Shown here piece after piece: positions 56,605 to 64,000 of a stretch of DNA of 64,000 bases. This stretch comes from Bryobacterales bacterium (lineage in GTDB: Bacteria > Acidobacteriota > Terriglobia > Bryobacterales > Bryobacteraceae): assembly GCA_003167255.1 (NCBI GenBank), contig PMTR01000111.1:42968-106967 (forward strand), given 5' to 3'. Within the stretch, counting starts at the first letter, position 1, and the number at the start of each line of letters is the position of its first letter. Made by a program: the position numbers and the translations under genes. A model generated the notes under the pieces. The model saw only the letters and a program-made list of their open reading frames with translations. It was not told where the DNA came from and made no database searches.

Positions 56605-59600
56605 TCAGAACGTGATGCGTCCCGAGAGTTGCAACTGGCGCGGTCCCCAGAGCAGGTTACTGGTGGCCGTGGTTGCCAGGAACGGGGTGGAAGTGTAGGG
56701 AGTGAAACAAGCGTTGGTGTGGCCGGCGCAAAGGCCGGACCCGGCCGCGACATACGAGAACGCGGTATTGCTCACGCCGGAGACATTGGTGTGGTTGAAC
56801 AGGTTGAAGGCTTCGCCGATGAGTGATAGCTTCAGCCGTTCGGTGATCGAGAACTGCCGGCCCACCCGGAAGTCCACGTTGTGGAAACCAGGGGCAGTGG
56901 ACGAATTGCGCGGCAGCCAGCCGGCGCGGCCTTGGGTAGGACCAGCGTAAGCTACGCCGCCGCTCACGCCGCCATCCAGCGGGCTCGGAGCCCCGGTGAT
57001 GTAGGGCGTTACCGGCTGGCCGGTGGACATGGTCACGATGGTGGAGAACGCCCAGCCATCCAGGACCAGCCGGGCCGGCCGGTTCGCGAGACCCTTCGCG
57101 GAGGGCATCCACACGGCGTTGGCCACGAACCGCTGGCGCTGGTCGAGATCCGAAAGCGCGTATTCGAGCTTGCGGTTATAGGGATCGATGGGATAATCGG
57201 TGCCGTTGAACGTGCCGAAGTTTCCCGCCGCCATGGCGCCGTCGAACGCCTTGCTCAACGTGTAATTCATCGTGAACTCCAGGCCATGCTGCATGGGCCG
57301 GCGCAGAGTGAGCACCATCGAGTTGTACCAGGAATTGACATCGCTATAGCCGACGAAGATGTCGCCGGTATTGGTGTTGATGCGGCTGGTATAGAAGGGA
57401 ACGGTATAGGTTTGCGCGGTTTGACCGCTGCTCAGGATGTCATAGCTCTTGGTGGTGGTGGAGGGAGCCAGGTTGGCATCGACGAAGATGGGCAAATGTT
57501 CGCCCCGGCTCACCACGTATGCCACCGAGCCGCTCAGGTCGCCCGCCAACTGGCGTTCCAGGGTGACTTCGCCCTCGTGGGCTCGCGGATTGACCCAGTC
57601 GGGCGACTGGCCGCGCGTTACCTGGCTGGCGGCAGGCGGAGTGAAAGTGACCACCTGCGGCGTCAGCGCGCCGGAGAACGGCGCGGCTATCTGCGGGCCG
57701 GGCGGGGCCCAGATCACGTTGGGAAACGTCAACGCCGGGCAGTAGTTCGAATTGGTCGCGACCGGGCTGCAGGTGAAGGTTTGCTGAATCACGCCGTTCT
57801 CCACGCGCGTGGCGTAGTAGGTGCTGTTGGTGCTCTTGGCGTAAAAGAGGCCGTAGCCGGTGCGCAGCACGGTCTTCGGCGTGATCTGCCAGGCCAGGCC
57901 AAAACGCGGCGCGAACTGGTCCTTCGGAACGTGGATCGTCGACGTATACAGCGTGGTGAGCGGCGTCAGCGTGTTGGGCTGCGACGGAGCCGTAATCGTA
58001 AAGACGTCGTAGCGCAGGCCCATGTTCAACGTCAGCTTCGAGCTCGCCTTCCAGTTGTCTTCGAAAAAGGCGGCGAAATCATTGTTGTGAAAATCGTCCT
58101 TGCCGACGTGCGTGACGGGGTCGTTGACCTGCGTGAAGGTGCTGTAATGCTTGCCGGTCAGACCGTCTCCCATGTTGATTCCGTAAATGTCCTCCACCCA
58201 GGAGTTGAACGAGGCCTGCGCCGACGATCCGCTGTAGGCGTACTGGCCGGTCCCGTTGTACAGATTGATCATGACTTCGTGGATAAGGTTCAGATCCACG
58301 CCGGTCTTGAACGTATGGCGGCCGTGGACTTTGGAAAGCGTATCCGAAATCTGGATGCGGTGTTCGTCCGGTTCGGCTGTTCGCGGCAGCGCGTAGTTTT
58401 CGCCGTAGGTCATCAGGCTGGAGAGGTTCACGTAGGGAGCGGGTGCGTTGGAGCCGGCGGCTTCCAGGTCGCGGCCCCACTGGAACCGGAGATTGTTCAC
58501 GGCGGAGCTGGCGATGGTGGAATCCCAGTTGGCCACAAAGATGCGCTCGTGGAAGACGTAGCTTCCGTTGGTGCCCAGCGAGCTGTTGTTGGCTGTAGGC
58601 GAGGTGGTGTAGGCATTGGGCGCGCGGTAATTCATGAAATCGAACGAGCTGCTGAAGTGGTTGCGCGTGGTGGCCTGGTAATCCAGCCGGCCGAAGGCGA
58701 CATCCTGGTTGGTGTCGCGGGGGAAGGTGCCTTGCTGGCCGAACAGGAAAGCATTGGCTCCGGCGCACTGCGCGGCAGTCACCAGCGCGGGGCAGGAAAG
58801 GGCGCTCACGGTCGAACTGTAGACGCTGCTGGTGTACGTGATGGGGTTGACTTTGCGCGAGCCATCGTACGTGGCGAAGTAAAACAGCTTGTCTTTGATC
58901 AGCGAGCCGCCGGCGCTGCCGCCGAACTGCTGCCATTGATGGATGGGCTGGCTGTAGGTGCCGCGCGACTTCGGATAGGAATCGAGCGCATTGAAAGTGG
59001 GGTAGCGCAGATAGTAGAACAAGTCCCCGTGGAAAGCGTTGGCGCCGGATTTGGTCACGGCATTCACCACGCCCCCCGCGGCCTGCCCCAGTTCCGCGCT
59101 GTAATTGCTGGAGCTCACCTGATACTCCTTGATGGAGTCCATGCTGTAGACGTAGGCGCCGCTGTTGGCCCGCCCGCGTGCCTCCGAGAAGAACGCCTGG
59201 TTGTTGTTGGCGCCATCCACGGTGTTCGAGTTGTAGAGGCCGGAGATTCCCCGGTAGGAGATCAGCCCGCTGGTACCGTCGGTGGTGACGTTGGGGGTGA
59301 GCAGCACGAAGCTGTCCCAACGCCGTCCGGCGATCGGCAGATTGCTGACCGCATTCTCGCTGATTACCTGTGAGACCTCGGTTTTTTCGGTATCAACCAC
59401 GGGCGCGGCGCCGGTGACCGTCACTTCCTGCTGCGTGGACTGCACGGACAACGCTACGTTGATCGCCAGAGTCTGTCCCACCTGCAGCATCAGGTCTTTA
59501 TGGAGCACGCTCGCGAATCCCGACTTGGCGGCCTCCAGGCTATAGTGGCCCGGTGGCAGAAACGCCGCGGTGTACACCCCGGCCTCGCTAGTCTGGGTCT

Positions 59601-59796
59601 TGCGCTCGATGCCGGTTTCGGTGTTGCGGATGGTCACATTCGCCGCAGGCACCACCGCGCCAGACGCGTCAGTGATGCTGCCGGTAATGGTACCTGAACC
59701 GGCCGTTTGAGAAAAAGCATGATTCGGACAAGCAATCAGGAAGGCCAACAATCCGCCGGCCGCCAGAAACCCTCGAAGCAAATTTGATCTGCGCAT
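56605..59796 (-). CDS. TonB-dependent receptor 4 with carboxypeptidase-regulatory-like domain
   Basis: 1063 residues: signal peptide (FLAAGGLLAFLIACPNHAFS), a regulatory-like domain (GTITGSITDASGAVVPAANV followed by EAGVYTAAFLPPGHYSLEA), a plug (VVDTEKTEVSQVISENAVSN to YSAELGQAAGGVVNAVTKSG) and a barrel ending in RQLQLSGRITF with terminal Phe. This is the most canonical of the four receptors, without a low-complexity insert or frameshift. ATG 59796 is preceded by GGGAGG. It is transcribed in the same direction as the M28 peptidase, 181 bp apart with palindromes between. A shared role in scavenging peptides is possible but unproven. Confidence 0.9.
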   Translation of the reverse strand: MRRSNLLRGFLAAGGLLAFLIACPNHAFSQTAGSGTITGSITDASGAVVPAANVTIRNTETGIERKTQTSEAGVYTAAFLPPGHYSLEAAKSGFASVLHKDLMLQVGQTLAINVALSVQSTQQEVTVTGAAPVVDTEKTEVSQVISENAVSNLPIAGRRWDSFVLLTPNVTTDGTSGLISYRGISGLYNSNTVDGANNNQAFFSEARGRANSGAYVYSMDSIKEYQVSSSNYSAELGQAAGGVVNAVTKSGANAFHGDLFYYLRYPTFNALDSYPKSRGTYSQPIHQWQQFGGSAGGSLIKDKLFYFATYDGSRKVNPITYTSSVYSSTVSALSCPALVTAAQCAGANAFLFGQQGTFPRDTNQDVAFGRLDYQATTRNHFSSSFDFMNYRAPNAYTTSPTANNSSLGTNGSYVFHERIFVANWDSTIASSAVNNLRFQWGRDLEAAGSNAPAPYVNLSSLMTYGENYALPRTAEPDEHRIQISDTLSKVHGRHTFKTGVDLNLIHEVMINLYNGTGQYAYSGSSAQASFNSWVEDIYGINMGDGLTGKHYSTFTQVNDPVTHVGKDDFHNNDFAAFFEDNWKASSKLTLNMGLRYDVFTITAPSQPNTLTPLTTLYTSTIHVPKDQFAPRFGLAWQITPKTVLRTGYGLFYAKSTNSTYYATRVENGVIQQTFTCSPVATNSNYCPALTFPNVIWAPPGPQIAAPFSGALTPQVVTFTPPAASQVTRGQSPDWVNPRAHEGEVTLERQLAGDLSGSVAYVVSRGEHLPIFVDANLAPSTTTKSYDILSSGQTAQTYTVPFYTSRINTNTGDIFVGYSDVNSWYNSMVLTLRRPMQHGLEFTMNYTLSKAFDGAMAAGNFGTFNGTDYPIDPYNRKLEYALSDLDQRQRFVANAVWMPSAKGLANRPARLVLDGWAFSTIVTMSTGQPVTPYITGAPSPLDGGVSGGVAYAGPTQGRAGWLPRNSSTAPGFHNVDFRVGRQFSITERLKLSLIGEAFNLFNHTNVSGVSNTAFSYVAAGSGLCAGHTNACFTPYTSTPFLATTATSNLLWGPRQLQLSGRITF

Positions 59797-60061
59797 TCAT
59801 AACCTCCCGTTCAGATTAGTAAGTGCCACGATTAGTTGGACTTGGGCACCGTCACACTACTCTTGTGATCCACCTATGAACAACCGTTTGGGGACGGAAC
59901 GTCCCATTGTCCCGCTCACCCGGCGGGCGACCCTTCAACATAAACCGCACTCCAAAGCTTTGTGTACCTCACAGCATAACCGAAATTGGTTACGGGCGCA
60001 TATCTATATCGGGATTTCGAGGATTTCCCTTTGCCCGGCGCGGACTGTGCGAGACTGAAAT

Positions 60062-61849
60062 GTGCGAAAAACCCTTCTCGCACTGCTCTTTTCCGGGGTG
60101 GCCGCCTGTGCGGCACAGCAACTGTGGGACCCGGCCGACCTATGGAAGTGGCGGACCGCGTCGGACGCGCGCATCCGGCCGGACGGCCAGTGGGTGGTCT
60201 ACGTGGAAGGCTGGAGCGACCGGGCGGCGGATGCTTCCTACTCCAACTTGTGGGCCGTCTCCACCGACGGAAAAAGGCGCGTCCGCATCACCGATGGCGA
60301 GTGGCGCGACTGGTCGCCGCGCTGGTCGCCGGAGGGGTCGCGCGTGGCGTGGATTCGAGAGAAGGCAGGTGGCGTCGAGCTGCGCGTGGGGCGGCTGGAG
60401 GCGCACGAGGAATCGCATCAGGAATCGATGATCGCGAGCGGCCCGATCGAACGCCTAGCCTGGTCGCCGGATGGGAAATGGATCGCCTTCACGGCACGGG
60501 CGAGTTGGTTCGTGGCTTCCGTATCTGGCGGCGCGGCGCGGCACATTCCGGCAGGCGGCCTGGCGGCCGCGGGTGAACCGGCCTGGATGCCCGATGGACA
60601 ATCGATTGTCAGCGCGGCGGCCGATGGTGAAATCTACTCGATTCGCGTGGCCGATGGCGCGGCGCGGCGACTGACCAATGACGCCGCGCGCAACCAGGAT
60701 CCGGTCGTCTCGCCGGACGGCGCGCGCATCGCGTTCCTTGCCACCGATTCCCGGCCGCGCAGCTACTCCATTCGCAAGTTGATGGTCATGAACGCGGATG
60801 GCAGCGGCGCGAAGGTGCTCGGCGGCGCGCTGGACCGCGATTCGACCGGCCCACAGTGGAGCTCCGATTCGCGTACCGTGTATTTCATTGCCGACGATCG
60901 CGGATCCACGCACGTTTACGCCGGGCGCAACGACGGCTCCACGCGGCAGGCCACTTCCTCCCCCGAGCGCCTGCGCGGCTTCACCTTGGCCGACAATGGC
61001 CGCGCCGTTTCGGTGCGCTCCACGGCGGCGGGAGCCGAGGAAGTGGTGACGTTCGCGGTGGATCTCGCGCCGGTTCCGGTGGTGCTGGCCGCGCCCAACT
61101 CAGCTCTGATCGCGGAACGTCAGACGGGCGCGGCGCAAGAAATTGCCTTCCAGTCTGGCGGCAAGACCATTCAGGGTTGGGTCATCAGGCCGCCGGCCTT
61201 CGACGCGTCGAAACAGGTTCCGCTGCTGCTCGATATAGCGGACGCGCCGCGCCGCATGTGGGGCGTTGAATTCTCGCCCGAGGCCCAGATCTACGCCGCG
61301 CGCGGTTACGTGGTGCTGCGCATCAACCCGCGCGGCACCCCGGGATACGGCGAGGAGTTCGGCTATCTGCTGCCGACGCGCTTGCCGGGCGACGATGCCG
61401 ACGACCTGCTGCGCGCCGTCGATTTCGTGGCGGCGCAAGGCTCGATTGACGTGCGGCGCCTGGCCGTCAAGGGCGGCTTGCTGGCGGCCTGGTTAATCGG
61501 ACATAGCGACCGCTTCAAGGCGGCGGTGACACGCCATCCAATCGTCGATTGGGCGCTGGATGTCATGACCGCGCCGGATGGCGCGCGCCACGCAACCGAT
61601 TGGATGAATGCACTACCGTGGGAAGACCCGGATCAGTACGTCAAGCACTCCCCGATTTACTTCGCGGGCAACTTCAAGACGCCGACGTTGGTGCTGGCGG
61701 GAGATCCCGATCCGCAATCCGATGAGTTGTATTTTGCGCTACGCGCGCGCCACGTGGAGTGCGCGCTGGTGCGGATCGCGGACGACCCGAAGGCCAGCGC
61801 GCTGGCGATCGAGATGGAAGCGACGCTGGCTTGGTTGAAGCGGATCTAA
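60062..61849 (+). CDS. S9-family (prolyl oligopeptidase) protein lacking catalytic Ser and His
   Basis: 595 residues from GTG 60062, with a signal peptide (LLALLFSGVAACAAQQ), a WD40-like/PD40 propeller (DPADLWKWRTASDARIRPDG, WSPRWSPEGSRVAWIR and later blades to about 340) and an alpha/beta hydrolase domain. The oxyanion-side phrase YVVLRINPRGTPGYGEEFG is normal. At the nucleophile, where S9 enzymes have GGSYGGY before AWLIGH, this protein reads KGGLLAAWLIGHSDRF (residues 470-485), so Ser and its loop are missing. At the catalytic His, expected as ESHG, it reads ADDPKAS. Asp in LAGDPDPQSDELY remains. It is therefore a predicted pseudo-peptidase, possibly a binding protein. There is no frameshift. 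Confidence 0.85.
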   Translation: MRKTLLALLFSGVAACAAQQLWDPADLWKWRTASDARIRPDGQWVVYVEGWSDRAADASYSNLWAVSTDGKRRVRITDGEWRDWSPRWSPEGSRVAWIREKAGGVELRVGRLEAHEESHQESMIASGPIERLAWSPDGKWIAFTARASWFVASVSGGAARHIPAGGLAAAGEPAWMPDGQSIVSAAADGEIYSIRVADGAARRLTNDAARNQDPVVSPDGARIAFLATDSRPRSYSIRKLMVMNADGSGAKVLGGALDRDSTGPQWSSDSRTVYFIADDRGSTHVYAGRNDGSTRQATSSPERLRGFTLADNGRAVSVRSTAAGAEEVVTFAVDLAPVPVVLAAPNSALIAERQTGAAQEIAFQSGGKTIQGWVIRPPAFDASKQVPLLLDIADAPRRMWGVEFSPEAQIYAARGYVVLRINPRGTPGYGEEFGYLLPTRLPGDDADDLLRAVDFVAAQGSIDVRRLAVKGGLLAAWLIGHSDRFKAAVTRHPIVDWALDVMTAPDGARHATDWMNALPWEDPDQYVKHSPIYFAGNFKTPTLVLAGDPDPQSDELYFALRARHVECALVRIADDPKASALAIEMEATLAWLKRI

Positions 61850-61920
61850 GTGGGGCGGCCAATCCTGGCCGCAGCCGGCTTCAGCCGGCGCTGCGCGCGC
61901 GCGAGTATTCTTGCCGATCC

Positions 61921-61967
61921 CGAAGAGCCGCCTGAAGGCGGCTGCGGGCAAAATTGCCCGCCCCACC
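61921..61967. repeat. Dispersed repeat, copy 2 of the GCCGCCTGAAGGCGGC element
   Basis: Same unit as 6932-6975, in the gap between the S9-family gene and the convergent P-type ATPase gene. A second hairpin unit with GGCGGCCAATCCTGGCCGC lies just before it (61853-61872). Confidence 0.65.
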
Positions 61968-61973
61968 AGGGCG

Positions 61974-64000
61974 TTACCGCAGGCGCAAACTGTTGCTTAC
62001 GACGGTCACGCTCGAAGCGGCCATGGCGGCGGCGGCCAGCATGGGCGAGAGCAGCCCCAGCGCGGCGATGGGGATCCCCACCGTGTTGTAGGCGAAGGCC
62101 CAGAAAAGGTTTTGGCGGATGATCCGCATGGTGCGCCGCGAAAGCTCGATGGCGTCGGCCACACCGTTGAGGTTGTCGCGCATCAGCGTGATGCCGCCGG
62201 CTTCCATGGCGGCGGCGGTGCCGGAACCCATGGCGATGCCGAGATCGGCTTGCGCCAGCGCGGGCGCGTCGTTGATGCCGTCACCCACCATGGCGACGCG
62301 GCGGCCGCCGGCCTGCAATTTTTTTACCTCGGCCATTTTTTGATCGGGCATCACTTCGGCGAGAAAGTGCTCGATACCGGCTTGGCGCGCGACGGCCTCG
62401 GCGGTCGCGCGGTTATCGCCGGTGATCATCCAGACCTCCAGGCCCATGTCGCGCAGGCGCCGCACGGCTTCGGCGGCTTCGGGCTTGATGGTGTCGGCGA
62501 TTTCGATGGAACCGGCCACCACGCCGTCAACCGTTACGGTGGCGCCTGGTTTCGACACCACCACCTGGTGCGATCCCACCAGGGCGCGGACGCCGAGGCC
62601 GGCCAGCGCGGAGAAACCCGTGACCTCTTGTAGCGGGAGGTGGCGCGACGCGGCGGCTTCGACGACGGCCTTGCCCAGGGGATGTTCGGAGTAACGCTCG
62701 GCGGAAGCGGCCAGGCCCAGAACATCATTCCCGGAGAAGCCCGCGGCGGGAATGACACGCATGACGCGCGGCTTGCCTTGCGTGATGGTGCCGGTTTTAT
62801 CGAGCACAATCGCGTCGATTCGGTAAGCCATTTCGAGAGCTTCGCCGCCCTTGATGAGGATGCCGCGCCCGGCGCCGCGCCCGGTGCCCACCATGATGGC
62901 GGTGGGCGTGGCCAGCCCCAGCGCGCAAGGGCAGGCGATGATCAGCACCGCCACCGCGTTCACCATGGCCGTCGAGAGCGGCGCGAACAGCAGCCAGACG
63001 CCGAATGTGACGAGCGCGGCGGCCAGCACGGCGACGGTGAAATAGCCGCTCACCACGTCGGCCAGGAGAGCCACCGGGGCGCGCGAACCCTGCGCCTGCT
63101 TCACCATTTCGATCATGCGCTGCAGCACCGTGGCGCGCCCCACTTCGGTGGCCTGGTAGCGAAAACTTCCGGAGCAGTTGACGGTTCCAGCGAAGGCCTT
63201 CGCGCCGGGGTGCTTGTCGACGGGCAGGCTTTCGCCGGTGAGCATGGATTCGTCCACCGCCGATTCGCCGTCGAGGACCACGCCATCCACCGGGATGCGC
63301 TCGCCGGGCCGCACGACCAAAGTGTCGCCGGCGCGCACCTCCGCAACCGGCGTTTCCACTTCCACGCCATCGCGAAGCACGCGCGCGGTAGCCGGCTGCA
63401 ACTCGATGAGGCGGCGGATGGCGCCGGACGCCTTTATACGCGCGCGGGCCTCCATCGTGCGGCCCAGCAGGATGAGCGCGATGATGACGGCGGCAGCTTC
63501 GAAATAGACCATGTGCCCGCCGCGCGCGGTTTCCCAAAGCGAGTAGAGGAACGCGGCGCCGGTGCCGAGCGCGATCAGCGTGTTCATATTAGCGGTGCGA
63601 TGGCGGACGGCGCTCCAGGCGGCTGTGTAAAACGGCGCGCCGGAATAAAAGATGACGGGCAGCGTGAGAGCCAGTTGGATCCACGGAGCCACGTGCAACA
63701 TTCCCAACACCATCACCGGCACGGTAAAGATGATCGCGACGATGAGGCGCCGGCGGTATTGGGTTTCGGCTGCGTCCACGGCTGGCTCGGTCTCGGGCAC
63801 GCCGTAGCCGAGATCTTCGATGACGCCGATGAAATCGGCCACGCGGACGCGCGCCGGGTCAAACTCCACGGTAGCGGTGTTGGTGGCCAGGTTGACGTTG
63901 GCGCGCGTGACGCCGCTGGTTGAAGAGAGCGTGCGCTCGATCGAGCGCGCGCAGGCCGCGCAGGTCATGCCGGAAACAGGAAGGTCGATGCGCTCGGCGG
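61974..64000 (-). CDS. copA: Copper-type P1B ATPase, incomplete at the window edge
   Basis: ATP-driven export of Cu(I) (or Ag) across the inner membrane is the known role of this subfamily. The gene runs off the right edge: the frame is still open at 64000 and the first in-window ATG (63968) is the Met of the metal site [14 protein letters not shown], so at least the start of the heavy-metal domain lies outside. Seen in order: the CxxC domain, helices, TGES actuator loop ([10 protein letters not shown]), ion-site [11 protein letters not shown], phosphorylation [18 protein letters not shown], and [16 protein letters not shown]. All key residues are present. The end ([12 protein letters not shown]) is typical for CopA. 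A CusF-like copper lipoprotein lies far off at 13.8 kb and is not part of this operon. Confidence 0.92.
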   Translation of the reverse strand, partial: AERIDLPVSGMTCAACARSIERTLSSTSGVTRANVNLATNTATVEFDPARVRVADFIGVIEDLGYGVPETEPAVDAAETQYRRRLIVAIIFTVPVMVLGMLHVAPWIQLALTLPVIFYSGAPFYTAAWSAVRHRTANMNTLIALGTGAAFLYSLWETARGGHMVYFEAAAVIIALILLGRTMEARARIKASGAIRRLIELQPATARVLRDGVEVETPVAEVRAGDTLVVRPGERIPVDGVVLDGESAVDESMLTGESLPVDKHPGAKAFAGTVNCSGSFRYQATEVGRATVLQRMIEMVKQAQGSRAPVALLADVVSGYFTVAVLAAALVTFGVWLLFAPLSTAMVNAVAVLIIACPCALGLATPTAIMVGTGRGAGRGILIKGGEALEMAYRIDAIVLDKTGTITQGKPRVMRVIPAAGFSGNDVLGLAASAERYSEHPLGKAVVEAAASRHLPLQEVTGFSALAGLGVRALVGSHQVVVSKPGATVTVDGVVAGSIEIADTIKPEAAEAVRRLRDMGLEVWMITGDNRATAEAVARQAGIEHFLAEVMPDQKMAEVKKLQAGGRRVAMVGDGINDAPALAQADLGIAMGSGTAAAMEAGGITLMRDNLNGVADAIELSRRTMRIIRQNLFWAFAYNTVGIPIAALGLLSPMLAAAAMAASSVTVVSNSLRLR

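Noticed and set aside
56881-59373. 830-codon plus-strand ORF opposite TonB receptor 4
   Set aside because: Gly/Val/Arg-rich shadow without motifs. The minus strand gives a full receptor with signal peptide and terminal Phe.
1-64000. tRNA or rRNA genes and riboswitches
   Set aside because: None was recognised when reading both strands; short stems seen between genes are dispersed palindromes.

Overview
The window looks like a chromosomal segment of a high-GC acidobacterium, most likely of the Candidatus Solibacter / Bryobacterales type. The evidence is the gene content: four large carboxypeptidase-regulatory-domain TonB-dependent receptors, a VWFA-related secreted protein coupled to one of them, an acidobacterial-type duplicated permease, an ECF sigma factor overlapping a serine/threonine kinase with GloVer-type repeats, an XrtH exosortase pair, and many short dispersed palindromic repeats between genes. 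This assignment is inference from families and style; no search was run. No rRNA, tRNA or CRISPR array was seen.

Layout. 0.5-2.4 kb (minus): a coupled fliW-csrA-DegT aminotransferase operon. 2.7-6.1 kb (plus): galT and a large polytopic membrane protein. 6.2-7.8 kb (minus): exosortase H and its membrane partner, separated by about 520 bp of repeat DNA. 8.0-11.4 kb (plus): histidine kinase, archaemetzincin and NtrC-type regulator in one operon. 11.6-20.2 kb: a truncated peroxiredoxin, an AAA/DUF4143 ATPase, a CusF-like lipoprotein, a PagL-like barrel, a TonB receptor, a decayed DUF2924 gene and a PAP2 phosphatase. 20.7-25.8 kb: a second, paralogous TonB receptor split by a 1731-bp ISL3-family insertion with an 8-bp target duplication; removing the element restores the frame exactly.

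25.9-29.1 kb (minus): ECF sigma factor and a frameshifted kinase-GloVer protein. 29.4-34.9 kb: a papain-like protease with lectin-like repeats, a very cysteine-rich small secreted protein, a carboxypeptidase-regulatory-domain protein, and a 188-bp copy of the 3' end of the PagL-like gene lying 20.6 kb from its source. 34.9-40.8 kb (minus): a TonB receptor with a Gly/Arg-rich segment, coupled to a VWA protein. 41.1-47.4 kb (plus): a zinc-ribbon/low-complexity/membrane protein with 51-residue repeats, a TPR protein, a secreted proteasome-beta-like Ntn hydrolase and an orphan winged helix. 47.6-50.0 kb: ADOP-type permease.

50.2-52.5 kb (minus) is the most unusual block: four tightly packed genes of visibly lower GC (DUF2971-like, PD-(D/E)xK nuclease-like, a 107-residue protein of unknown function, and a HEPN protein broken near its C-terminus). 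It resembles a defence or toxin-antitoxin cassette and is the best candidate for an undescribed system. 53.0-64.0 kb: a DoxX-like protein, an aldo/keto reductase, an M28 peptidase with Gly-rich inserts, another TonB receptor, an S9-family protein that has lost its catalytic Ser and His, and a copper-type P-ATPase that runs off the right edge.
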